Shown in pieces: positions 26,942 to 34,490 of a stretch of 64,000 nucleotides of DNA. The DNA is from Caproicibacterium argilliputei (GTDB lineage Bacteria; Bacillota; Clostridia; Oscillospirales; Acutalibacteraceae): positions 2,666,001 to 2,730,000 of the forward strand of contig NZ_CP135996.1 of the NCBI RefSeq assembly GCF_029211325.2, written 5' to 3'. The notes under the pieces were generated by a model, which was not told the origin of the DNA, did not search any database, and saw only the letters and a list, made by a program, of their open reading frames with translations. Made by a program: the position numbers and the translations under genes. Position 1 is the first letter of the stretch. Every line of letters starts with the position of its first letter.

Positions 26942-27355
26942 TTAATTTTCCATGAGATTTCTTAACTTCAGCAGGATTTTTCTTTTCCTGTCATTAATAG
27001 TTTTCTGCGGTACGTTGATTTTTGCGGAGAGATTGCGTTCGCTCAGTCCGTTAAAAAACAGCTCATGGATTAACAGCTTTTCTTCAGAATTCAAGGCAGC
27101 AAGGGCTTGCCCCAATTTCTTCAACTGTTCTTGCTGGGTGAGCCTGTCCTCAACGGTAGGCTCATATATGGAAAGTTGAAGCTCCACTTGAACGCCGTCC
27201 TCCTGAAAGCGTTCCAGAGAAAGCTCAAATTGACGGGCAACTTTATCCTGATACCGTTCCGCTTCCCGCGCTTTATGGTAAGCGTGATAGACCGCTTTGC
27301 TGACTTCGACGCGCTGGTGTTTTACAAGGATCGTATATTTTTTATCTTCCGACAT
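26942..27355 (-). CDS. Sigma-70 region-4-like protein of the element
   Basis: A 137-residue protein with charged helices at the N-terminus and a C-terminal helix-turn-helix (ALNSEEKLLIHELFFNGLSERNL, then KINVPQKTINDRKRKIL, about residues 90-130) typical of sigma-70 region 4. Region 2 is not recognisable. Such short sigma-like proteins occur in Tn916/Tn1549-type elements and are thought to control element genes. AGGAGG lies eight bases before the ATG. It is preceded by the riboswitch-bearing leader and ends at a strong terminator. Confidence 0.8.
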   Translation of the reverse strand: MSEDKKYTILVKHQRVEVSKAVYHAYHKAREAERYQDKVARQFELSLERFQEDGVQVELQLSIYEPTVEDRLTQQEQLKKLGQALAALNSEEKLLIHELFFNGLSERNLSAKINVPQKTINDRKRKILLKLRNLMEN

Positions 27356-27678
27356 ATGCTTGTCCTCCTGATTTTCAAAATTTGGTTGAAAACGAAGGAC
27401 AAGAAGGCGGCAATCTGCAGCGGGGAATATCCCTTAAAAACGCAAAAAGAGCGCACCAGCGGACATAGTCGTCCGTTGATACACTCTTGTAGATATGTTC
27501 GTATTGAACACGTTCTGTCAGTTCGTGTTTGTAACCGCTCTGCGCCCATGCGCAGCATAGACTTTTTTTGACGAGTTACCGATTAAGAAACTATGTAGCA
27601 GATAGATGTCCGCTTCATCACGCCCGACCGCTGATAAACAGCGGTCGCCTGAAACTCATAACATATCGAACACGCATA

Positions 27679-27710
27679 GAAAAGCCCTCCAAACCCGTAA
27701 GCTTGGAGGG
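27679..27710 (-). terminator. Third terminator-like hairpin after the riboswitch
   Basis: CCCTCCAA/TTGGAGGG stem (27710-27703 with 27692-27685) followed by CTTTTC on the minus strand. Confidence 0.65.
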
Positions 27711-27734
27711 AAAAAGAAAATGGTTTATTCAGGC

Positions 27735-27780
27735 ATAAAAACTGACCCGCCAAACTTACGTTTTTTTTGTTGGGCGGGTA
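27735..27780 (-). terminator. Second terminator-like hairpin after the riboswitch
   Basis: Minus-strand stem ACCCGCC(C)AA with TTGGCGGGT (one bulge), about 15-base A-rich loop, followed by CAGTTTTTATG. Confidence 0.7.
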
Positions 27781-27805
27781 ACGGTTTCCTTTTATACCCA
27801 TTTAT

Positions 27806-27834
27806 GAAAAGACCTGCCGCAAAAAGGGCAGGTC
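27806..27834 (-). terminator. Terminator of the riboswitch expression platform
   Basis: Minus-strand stem GACCTGCC/GGCAGGTC with a T-rich loop, then TTTTC. The segment TTAGACC just before it can alternatively pair with GGTCTAA inside the aptamer, giving a plausible ligand-controlled switch. Confidence 0.8.
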
Positions 27835-27845
27835 TAATACGCACT

Positions 27846-27930
27846 TCACGGTGGCCAGGCTGTCATCATGCGGTTGCACTTTAGACCCTCGGCTTTGCGT
27901 CCTTGCCTTTCAGCAAGTTTGCCCTTAGCA
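27846..27930 (-). promoter_or_regulatory. c-di-GMP-I (GEMM-I) riboswitch aptamer
   Basis: Read on the minus strand from 27926: AGGGCAAA, a stem CTTGC/GCAAG closed by a GAAA tetraloop, GGACGCAAAGCC, then GGTCTAA as the tetraloop receptor, then ATGATGACAGCC and GGCC. These match in order the conserved parts of GEMM-I aptamers: GGCAAA, GAAA loop, GGGACGCAAAGCC, GGCCUAA. The terminator directly downstream makes it a transcriptional switch. Ligand is most likely cyclic di-GMP; the cGAMP-binding variant cannot be excluded by eye. Next gene in the direction of transcription is the sigma-like gene. Confidence 0.85.
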
Positions 27931-28077
27931 TTATTTTGTTACTGAATACCACCGACTGGGGCCGATACGTTCGATTTGCAACTGTAAGCCACCTAAAGTA
28001 TAGGGAACACCATCTTCACATTACCTTCCAGTGAACTACCGGATAGTGCCTTGTGGTTTTCAGTTCCCTCATGACTT

Positions 28078-28884
28078 TCATGACTTTTTAAATTCTTTTT
28101 CAGCATTCCGCATACCAATTAAAGCAGCTCCAATTGCACCGTTGTACTGCGGATAATTGGCTTTATAAATATCACACATCAACTCATCCTCCAGTGCCAG
28201 GCGCAGCGCATCATTTTTTGCGCCGCCTCCGGTCATCATCACATCGCCATCCGACTTATATTTACGCGCCATTTTGGCGATACGGTTTGCCATGGCTATA
28301 TGCATACCTGCAAGGATATCACTTCGGCTTTTCTTTTGAGCAAGAAGAGAGATCACTTCCGTCTGGGCGAAAACGGCGCAGGTGCTGTTGATTTGACAGG
28401 GGTCTGTACTCTCTTTCGCAAGCGAAGCAATCTGATCAATGGTAGTTTCCAGAAGATCAGCCACGACCTCCAAGAACTTTCCTGTTCCAGCGGCGCATTT
28501 ATCGTTCATTGTAAAATTAACGATATGTCCATCGGGGCCAAGGCTGATGATCTTGCTGTCTTGGCCTCCGATATCAATGATCAAGCGCGGATGCACGTTT
28601 TCAGGGGCTGTCAATTGTACACCGCAGGCATGAGCGGTGATTTCTGAAATTGTGGCATCTGCGAGGCCGATACTGCGCCTGCTGTATCCGGTTGCGGTGA
28701 TCACGGCGATATCATTGCGTGTGATACTTTGGCTTGCATAGATCTTTTCCAGCAATTTGCCCGCAGTTTCCTCACAGTCGATGCCTGTTGGAAGAAGTTC
28801 AGCGCCTAAAACACAGTTATCCTTTATCAATGCCGCTTTCAGGTATGTCGAACCGGCATCCAGCCCCACATAATAGTTTCCCAT
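28078..28884 (-). CDS. BadF/HgdC-type ATPase (dehydratase/reductase activase)
   Basis: A 268-residue ASKHA-fold ATPase that uses ATP hydrolysis to inject a low-potential electron into a partner Fe-S enzyme. Motifs: GLDAGSTYLKAAL at the N-terminus, RLIIDIGGQDSK (about residues 101-112), NDKCAAGTGKFLE with one cluster-ligand cysteine (about 127-139), STCAVFAQTEVISLL with the second (about 168), and a C-terminal TGGGAKN. The two cysteines bridge a 4Fe-4S cluster across the homodimer. It is last in an operon with its presumed target, four bases downstream of it. Confidence 0.93.
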   Translation of the reverse strand: MGNYYVGLDAGSTYLKAALIKDNCVLGAELLPTGIDCEETAGKLLEKIYASQSITRNDIAVITATGYSRRSIGLADATISEITAHACGVQLTAPENVHPRLIIDIGGQDSKIISLGPDGHIVNFTMNDKCAAGTGKFLEVVADLLETTIDQIASLAKESTDPCQINSTCAVFAQTEVISLLAQKKSRSDILAGMHIAMANRIAKMARKYKSDGDVMMTGGGAKNDALRLALEDELMCDIYKANYPQYNGAIGAALIGMRNAEKEFKKS

Positions 28885-28888
28885 GTAT

Positions 28889-30121
28889 TTATCTCCTTTG
28901 TTCTATCAATTCAACAAACGCTTCCAGACGGATTTTTACCTGTTCTGCATCCTCGGCGGAGAAATCTGTTTCCACACGCAGAACCGGAATATCAAGCTTA
29001 TCTGCCAGCTGTTCCACCATGGACAATTCGAAGTCGTAAGGCGTGCAGCCGCGCAGGATATGATAAATAACGCCCTCCGCTTTCGTCTGACGCAGTTTTT
29101 CTGTGAGACTGCTGAGGCGATCGTCCGTCTGCTCGAATACCGGACACGTACATGCGCAGACATATCGCGCCGTAAGCGCACGTAAGATGCCGTCTGTACT
29201 GTACTCATCAGGAACAACGGGGTCATATAAAAGCCTCCCCGCCATACACGTCTCGTCTCCGACAATCTGTGCCCCCAGACCTTCCATCAAAAACGGCAGT
29301 TTATAGTTTGGAAATGTAATGGGAGAGCCTGCGATAAAGATACGCGGCTTTTTCCTTTTCAAAGGCTGCATGGCAGCTGCTTTTTGGGAAAGTCCGGCAT
29401 TTAGTATTTTCGCGTGCTGCGCCCAGCTTTCCGGCGTATCATAGCAATAGCTGTTCAGCACAGCCATAACCTGTGAACCCGTGACAGGCGGATTGTCGGA
29501 TGAGAGCAAGCCGTATAGTTTATATGCTTCCTGCTGTGCCGCATTAATGCTTTTGCAGGATTCAATCAGTTTCCGGTTGGAGAACCTGCGGCCCGTTTCT
29601 TTGGAAATACTTTTCATGAGAGCATGCATGTTTTGCAGGTTCTGCGCAAAGCGTTCCTCCGACTTATCCATTTCAATCGGCAAGGGAATAACCGGAAGAT
29701 ACTGCGACAAAAGCGCCGCGCTCTTCCGTTTGCCGTCGCAGGTCATCGGCAGCACCGCCAGCCTGCACTGCTGATAGATTGGCATGACGCGCATCGCATG
29801 AAATCCCGCGGTTGCTTTCAAGACCGGGCAAGCGTCGCGCGGGACGATCTCGTCTCCGATCATTGCCGCAACGCTGTGCCCAGCGCATAAACGAAGTGGC
29901 CTGTAGCCGAATGCGTATATCATTTCATCTGGCACCATCACGCAGTAGCTGCCTATGTACTCGTTGTCATCCTTCTTAAAATCGACAAATGTTCTATTAA
30001 GAACATCCGTAAAATATTCAAGCCCATCGGGAATATCCCGCGCGGACGTCAACTGTTTCAGTGAACCAGCCGAAACACGCGAAATATTTCGCTTATAACG
30101 TTCTAATGTACGCTCTTCCAT
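28889..30121 (-). CDS. HgdB-like Fe-S subunit (2-hydroxyacyl-CoA dehydratase / double-cubane type)
   Basis: A 410-residue member of the 2-hydroxyacyl-CoA dehydratase D-component family. Cysteines typical of the cluster-binding sites are present: GSYCVMVP (about 60), LRLCAG (about 79), RDACP (about 98), MTCDGKRK (about 127), GDETCMAGR (about 296), VCACTCP (about 325) and LRGCTPYDFE (about 358). The family includes true dehydratases and ATP-dependent double-cubane cluster reductases. No CoA-transferase, acyl-CoA dehydrogenase or Etf genes adjoin it, so a small-molecule reductase is at least as likely. Start and end abut both neighbours. Confidence 0.88.
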   Translation of the reverse strand: MEERTLERYKRNISRVSAGSLKQLTSARDIPDGLEYFTDVLNRTFVDFKKDDNEYIGSYCVMVPDEMIYAFGYRPLRLCAGHSVAAMIGDEIVPRDACPVLKATAGFHAMRVMPIYQQCRLAVLPMTCDGKRKSAALLSQYLPVIPLPIEMDKSEERFAQNLQNMHALMKSISKETGRRFSNRKLIESCKSINAAQQEAYKLYGLLSSDNPPVTGSQVMAVLNSYCYDTPESWAQHAKILNAGLSQKAAAMQPLKRKKPRIFIAGSPITFPNYKLPFLMEGLGAQIVGDETCMAGRLLYDPVVPDEYSTDGILRALTARYVCACTCPVFEQTDDRLSSLTEKLRQTKAEGVIYHILRGCTPYDFELSMVEQLADKLDIPVLRVETDFSAEDAEQVKIRLEAFVELIEQRR

Positions 30122-30834
30122 TATTTCACCTGCTTACTATTACGTTTGGAGGACAATACCTTTTTCCCAAACAGGGTAAAGGAAAGCACATCCTGCTCCG
30201 GGCATGCCTCAATGCATTTCATACAGTAGATACAATCCGAGTGAGTGATATCGGATTTGTTGCGCTCCTCATAAATAGAACGGATATCCATTGGGCAGCA
30301 TTCAAGACAAGCGCGGCAGTGTGTACACGCGGTGCCGTCCTTTTTAATTTTTCCGAAGCTGATTTTATTGACAAAGCCCCGGAGTGTCCCTAGCGGGCAG
30401 TATTTACAGAACGCCCTTTCTTTCAGAAAACAAATTCCCGTTACAATACCGACAATAATGATTTTATAGATACTCATATCTGCGCTGCTGAAGGAAAGGT
30501 CGGGCCGTATATACATAACTGGGCGCAGCCCAAAAAACAAAACGCTGGCCAGAAAATATACAAGTATGATCCATTTCAGCGGACGCAAATAGGATTTCAC
30601 CTTTAATGACACGTGGAACGTCGGAATATGCAGTTTTTTCCGAAGCATTGAAAGTAGTTCCTGATAAAATCCCAGCGGACAAACATAGCCGCACCAGAGA
30701 CGCCCAAAAACTAGAGCACTGAAGATGCTGAGCAATAAAATAATAATCCGGTATCTGCTTCCAAGGAAAGCGAGCACGGCAGCGGCAATCAGAAGACATG
30801 TGATACGAAAAGCTGTAATTTTACGCTGCTTCAA
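30121..30834 (-). CDS. NapH/NosR-like 4Fe-4S membrane protein
   Basis: A 237-residue protein with four to five membrane segments, the paired CGYVCPLGFYQE and CKYCPLGTLRG motifs of NapH/NosR/CcoG-type polyferredoxins, and two C-terminal 4Fe-4S motifs (CTHCRACLECCP and CIYCMKCIEACP, about 168-215). Such proteins pass electrons between the quinone pool or membrane ferredoxin carriers and soluble enzymes. It overlaps both neighbours by one to four bases, placing it in the same operon as the HgdB-like subunit and activase; supply of low-potential electrons to them is the natural inference. Confidence 0.85.
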   Translation of the reverse strand: MKQRKITAFRITCLLIAAAVLAFLGSRYRIIILLLSIFSALVFGRLWCGYVCPLGFYQELLSMLRKKLHIPTFHVSLKVKSYLRPLKWIILVYFLASVLFFGLRPVMYIRPDLSFSSADMSIYKIIIVGIVTGICFLKERAFCKYCPLGTLRGFVNKISFGKIKKDGTACTHCRACLECCPMDIRSIYEERNKSDITHSDCIYCMKCIEACPEQDVLSFTLFGKKVLSSKRNSKQVK

Positions 30835-31229
30835 TGTGTTTCCTCCTCACTCCGCAGTACCGGAAGCGGTTTAACGCGGTTTTTCTTTTTTCTGTAATAG
30901 ACTGTCATGCCTCCCGATGTCAACACGGCAATACCCAAAATAGAGGCAACATTTTCGATACGCTTGAGCGTCTTAGCCTGCATAGCGGTTTCGTTTTGAT
31001 TACCGCCGTTTGGAATTGTCGTGCTTTCGTCGCTTTGAGTAGTGCTGCTAACGGGAGTTAATGTCCGGCCTGCTGGATTCTGCGCAAGATTTGCTTTGAC
31101 AGCGAAAAAAACGATTGTAACAAGAATGGCGGCAATCACGATGGTTATTATTCCGCGGTGTGCTTTTGCCGCTTTTGTTTTTTCCATAACTTTTCGATGC
31201 AGTTCTTGTAAAAGAAAGCTGAATGACAT
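30831..31229 (-). CDS. Small bitopic membrane protein of the reductase operon
   Basis: A 132-residue protein with a basic N-terminus, one membrane helix at about residues 28-46, a Ser/Thr/Gln-rich extracytoplasmic linker, and a second helix at about 96-112 followed by YYRKKKNR. I do not recognise a family. AAGGAGG precedes the ATG by five bases, and the 3' end overlaps the NapH-like gene by four. Possibly a membrane anchor or small partner for the NapH-like protein; no cofactor-binding motif (for example FMN-binding) is visible. Confidence 0.65.
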   Translation of the reverse strand: MSFSFLLQELHRKVMEKTKAAKAHRGIITIVIAAILVTIVFFAVKANLAQNPAGRTLTPVSSTTQSDESTTIPNGGNQNETAMQAKTLKRIENVASILGIAVLTSGGMTVYYRKKKNRVKPLPVLRSEEETH

Positions 31230-31278
31230 AAGTTCCTCCTTAATCGCTTTGAGTTTATAAACTGGTGAGTATTCATTT

Positions 31279-32478
31279 TCATATTGCTGCGGACAGTCTT
31301 CCGGTCTGCATCAGCAGTTCAGAAAAAGCTTCCAGGCGAATTCTGATCTGTTCGATATCGGCATTCGTATAATCCGTTTCAATGCAGACGAACGGAATCC
31401 CCGCCCTGATGGCGGCCTTTTCAATCCGATTCGCTTCATAAGCATACATGAGTTGCCCCTTGAGCAGATGGTAGATGACGCCGCTGGCGTTTTGCAGGAA
31501 AGAAGTATCAGAACACAGTGCGCGAGCAATATCGTTTTGTGCCGATCTGTAATGAAGTTCATTCAGATCCCTGAACATGGAATTTAGCGAGGAAGGATCA
31601 TGCTCCATAAGCTCTGTGTAATCCTCCGGATCAGGGACTCCACAGTGATTCTCATAATTTCGGATGCCGACATTATGTAATACAGTCGGGATTTTGACAT
31701 TCGGGAAAAAGATCGGTGACCCGATCAGCAGCAGATGGGACCGGTTTTCGGGCATCGGCTTCAGGTTTTCCTCGGCGAATCCATTCACGCGGTCGGTCCA
31801 TTCCTGAATGTCAGGAGCAAGATAATAGGTCTGCTTGATAAAATCCTTTGCGATTTGCGGAATATCCATAGTCTTAAGGCGCCGGATGGCATCATGTGCG
31901 CTGGTGATTTGCTTCGCGGCAGTTCGGATGCTCTTGGCGGTGATCGGTCGGTGTGTGAGCTTTTGCAGCTCCATAACTAAATCCATCTGTGACGACCGAA
32001 ACCGTGATGTGGCTTTTGAATCCAGAAACGGCTCCTCCTCCATCACGATTACCGGATGCCCCAGATCCTTGAAATAAGGCAGAACTTTACGCGTATCTGC
32101 GTTGCTCACCGGAACAACCATCGCGGTAATATCCCTCATGCAGGCAAGCTGTTCGGAAAAGAGAATGCTGCTTGCAGATTTCAACACAGGGTCCGAAATC
32201 TGCGGAAACACCTGTTCTGCGTATTGATCCGTAAAGTAATTACCGCCAAGCAAAAATAACGGTTTCGCGCCGGTAGCCCGGATATATAATTCGGGAATAC
32301 CAGTCCCCAATACCGCTATGGACGGCATTTCTGTCTTTTGTTCACCAAACCAGAATCCCTTCCAGATATCGAAAAAATAATCAAGAGGGATATCTGGTGC
32401 TTTTTCGCGCACGGCATCCATCGATTTCAGGATTTGATCCTCATATTTTTTATCCAAAACATTTAGGGCCCCTTTCAT
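31279..32478 (-). CDS. HgdB-family paralogue with most cluster cysteines lost
   Basis: A roughly 399-residue relative of the HgdB-like subunit. It keeps the fold signatures GSPIFFPNVKIP, GVIYHLLKGQ and IETDYTNADIEQIRIRLEAF, but the cysteines that bind the cluster in its neighbour are mostly replaced: GCTPYDFE becomes GQLMYAYE and the N-terminal cysteine positions are absent. It is therefore probably the non-catalytic alpha-type subunit of a heterodimer. The start is uncertain: ATG 32478 sits only 16 bases after a minus-strand TATAAT (32499-32494), so the message may be nearly leaderless; a TTG seven codons in has an AAAGGGG in front. Confidence 0.78.
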   Translation of the reverse strand: MKGALNVLDKKYEDQILKSMDAVREKAPDIPLDYFFDIWKGFWFGEQKTEMPSIAVLGTGIPELYIRATGAKPLFLLGGNYFTDQYAEQVFPQISDPVLKSASSILFSEQLACMRDITAMVVPVSNADTRKVLPYFKDLGHPVIVMEEEPFLDSKATSRFRSSQMDLVMELQKLTHRPITAKSIRTAAKQITSAHDAIRRLKTMDIPQIAKDFIKQTYYLAPDIQEWTDRVNGFAEENLKPMPENRSHLLLIGSPIFFPNVKIPTVLHNVGIRNYENHCGVPDPEDYTELMEHDPSSLNSMFRDLNELHYRSAQNDIARALCSDTSFLQNASGVIYHLLKGQLMYAYEANRIEKAAIRAGIPFVCIETDYTNADIEQIRIRLEAFSELLMQTGRLSAAI

Positions 32479-32493
32479 CTTTGATACTTTTGT

Positions 32494-32543
32494 ATTATAA
32501 TCAAAAAAAAAAGTGAAAGGAGTAACCATGGTTACTCCTTTCA
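32494..32543. promoter_or_regulatory. Divergent regulatory region with a perfect 30-bp palindrome
   Basis: 32514-32543 is a perfect palindrome with arms TGAAAGGAGTAACCA. It lies upstream of the minus-strand -10 (TATAAT, 32499-32494) and 17 bases before the Crp/Fnr start codon. A site this symmetrical between a regulator and a divergent operon is almost certainly an operator. It does not match the E. coli CRP/FNR half-site TGTGA or TTGAT. Confidence 0.82.
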
Positions 32544-32559
32544 AGAAAGGTGTGCTATT

Positions 32560-33243
32560 TTGGATAATTTATTTTCGATACTTGAAACGGTTGATCTATT
32601 TAACTGCTTCTCTTCTGATGAGTTAGATAAATTGTTTCAAAATAATCTTTACCATATCAGAACTTATACCAAAGATTCCGTGGTACATCTTCAGAACGAA
32701 AAATGTGAAAACCTCGACATCATTTTGAGTGGGACTGTTTCGGTACAAAAAATTGATTCGAATGGGGATATGCTCACGATTTGCAGTTTTTCGGCCGGTG
32801 AGGTTATGGGAGAAAATCTCCTGTTTTCACACAGAAACTTTTATCCCATGACAATCACCGCAAAGTGTGATGCGAAAATTCTCCAGATCAAGAAAGAATT
32901 GATTTTGAAGCTGTGCCAAGATAACAGTAAATTTCTGAAGGGCTTTCTCCAGTCTGTATCCGATAAAACGCTTATTTTAACAGGCAAGATTAAAATATTA
33001 ACGTTAAAGACAATCAGACAATGTATCATTGAGTTTTTGCTTTATGAATGCCACATACAAAAATCAACTACTATTAAATTGAATATGACCAAAAAAGAAC
33101 TGGCTGAAAAAATAGGGGTCCAAAGGCCATCTCTGTCAAGAGAGCTGAATAAAATGAGAAAAGACGGCCTTATCACCTATGATCCAAAACAGATCACAAT
33201 CATGGATGTCGATTTGCTGAACAAACTGCATATAGACTCCTGA
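32560..33243 (+). CDS. Crp/Fnr-family regulator 1
   Basis: A 227-residue protein with an N-terminal cyclic-nucleotide-binding-like beta barrel (FSILETVDLFNCFSSDELDKL to about residue 115), a long dimer helix and a C-terminal winged HTH (MTKKELAEKIGVQRPSLSREL, about 172-192). There is no FNR-type N-terminal cysteine cluster; single cysteines are scattered, so the signal is not evident. The start is TTG at 32560, seven bases behind AAAGGTG. Divergent from the HgdB-like operon over a 30-bp palindrome, it is the likely regulator of that operon. Confidence 0.88.
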   Translation: MDNLFSILETVDLFNCFSSDELDKLFQNNLYHIRTYTKDSVVHLQNEKCENLDIILSGTVSVQKIDSNGDMLTICSFSAGEVMGENLLFSHRNFYPMTITAKCDAKILQIKKELILKLCQDNSKFLKGFLQSVSDKTLILTGKIKILTLKTIRQCIIEFLLYECHIQKSTTIKLNMTKKELAEKIGVQRPSLSRELNKMRKDGLITYDPKQITIMDVDLLNKLHIDS

Positions 33244-33280
33244 TGCAAATAAATACGTGAAACGAGTGAAAACAGGTGTT

Positions 33281-33967
33281 ATGAAATACGGAAACATACA
33301 TAAAGCGGTATTCAGACTCCGGCCAAACCGGTTTATTGCCAAATGTGAACTTGAGGGCGAACAAGTAAAGGCTCATGTTCACAATACGGGCCGGTGCCTG
33401 GAACTGCTGGTACCGGGCTGTACCGCTTACCTTGAAGAAAATCTAAACTCTGCCCGTAAAACCAACTATACTCTTATCAGTGTTAAAAAGTTTGGCAGTA
33501 TCGTTAATATCGATTCTATTGCCCCAAATAAGGCTTTTCACGAAGCGATAGAACAAGGACAAATTGAACTGTCGGGCCTTGCACAAGTTTTAAAACCGGA
33601 AACGCGCTACAGCGATTAATGGTTCGATTTTTACATGAAAAACGGTTTGCAAAAGGCGTTTGCCGAAGTGAAAGGCGTCACGCTTGAGGAAAATGGCGCG
33701 GTGCTCTTTCCAGACGCGCCTACGAAACGGGGCGTCAAACACATTCACGGGCTTTGCCGTGCCACAGAGGACAGCTATCTTGCTTTTCTTGTTTTTGTAA
33801 TCCAGATGAAAAATGTCCGGTATCTGTCCCAAAAGCGGCGGACCCATCCGGCATTCGGAACGGCCATGGAGGATGCCCGGAAATACGGCGTAACCCTGCT
33901 GGCTTTCGATTGCTGTGCTTCCCCGGATGAAATATGGCTGGATCAACCAATCAATATCGTGCTGTAG
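33281..33967 (+). pseudogene. sfsA: sfsA interrupted by an in-frame TAA
   Basis: The first part (MKYGNIHKAVFRLRPNRFIA to LKPETRYSD) and the second (KAFAEVKGVTLEENGAVLFP to the end) are consecutive pieces of one SfsA protein in one frame, separated by TAA at 33617-33619. Intact homologues read ETRYGDSRFDF; here S is TAA and R is TGG (W), so TCA to TAA is a one-base change. SfsA is a sugar-fermentation-stimulation protein with PD-(D/E)XK-like nuclease features. The catalytic EVKG motif lies after the stop, so a truncated product would be inactive. Confidence 0.88.
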
Positions 33968-34010
33968 CAAATGACTGTCGGTAAACAGTAGTCCCTGAAT
34001 TCATATCAAC

Positions 34011-34421
34011 TCACAATTTTTCAATCAGCGGGTACAACTTTCTATCTTCGTTTTCAATTCTCTCTTTGATTAGTCCGAAAACTTTTTTGCTTTCCGCTGA
34101 AAAGTTGTCCTTCTGCTGTGTTATTCCGGACGGCACGTTATATTGCTTGACAAAAGGCTGAAAAGCGCCCGCAAGACCTCCCATTTCCTCAGAAAATTTG
34201 CAGGCCGTTTCTTTTATCCGTTTATCACTGCTGTTCATCAGGCTCGGATACAAGAATTGATCTTCCGACAGCAGGTGCATCTTCATTTTTCCGGATAATG
34301 TGTTTATGTTGTAAACAATATCTTTTGCCGCCGAATCAATGTTTTCGGCGCTTAAAGTTTCAATACTCGCGATCAGCGACAAAATTTCTGTGTGCTGTCT
34401 TTTTAAGTCCGATATATTCAT
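34011..34421 (-). CDS. Hemerythrin-domain protein
   Basis: A 136-residue four-helix protein. His10 (KRQHTEIL), H and E in KMHLLSEDQFLYP (about 49-53) and the terminal ENEDRKLYPLIEKL fit the HHE hemerythrin ligand pattern for a di-iron site. Related proteins bind O2 or NO or take part in Fe-S repair (RIC/YtfE type). Lying 70 bases downstream of hcp on the same strand, a role in nitric oxide or oxygen tolerance is inferred. The C-terminus ends close to the convergent sfsA pseudogene. Confidence 0.82.
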   Translation of the reverse strand: MNISDLKRQHTEILSLIASIETLSAENIDSAAKDIVYNINTLSGKMKMHLLSEDQFLYPSLMNSSDKRIKETACKFSEEMGGLAGAFQPFVKQYNVPSGITQQKDNFSAESKKVFGLIKERIENEDRKLYPLIEKL

Positions 34422-34490
34422 GTATATGCTTCCTCTCTACTGAAAGGACGAGGCAAGTTGAAGAAAATCGGCTTGCCTCGCCCTGCGTTT

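Larger units (their letters stand above)
27356..27805 (-). other. Hairpin-rich leader before the sigma-like gene
   Basis: No gene is supported in these 450 bases. On the minus strand they contain two further terminator-like hairpins (listed separately), then perfect stems GACCGCTG/CAGCGGTC (near 27640), CTGCGC/GCGCAG (near 27548) and AACACG/CGTGTT (near 27520) and an AGGAGG RBS for the sigma-like gene. It looks like a long regulated leader extending from the riboswitch. Confidence 0.55.

Noticed and set aside
27583..27801. 72-codon minus-strand open frame after the riboswitch
   Set aside because: It spans two terminator-like hairpins and has no RBS or family features.
27931..28020. Open frame on the minus strand upstream of the riboswitch ending IERIGPSRWYSVTK
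   Set aside because: It reads protein-like but has no start or RBS and only 29 codons; possibly a remnant of an element gene, not annotated.
10352..33967. TAA recoded as a sense codon to explain the two interrupted genes
   Set aside because: TAA is the normal stop of many intact genes here (for example pckG), so reassignment is excluded.
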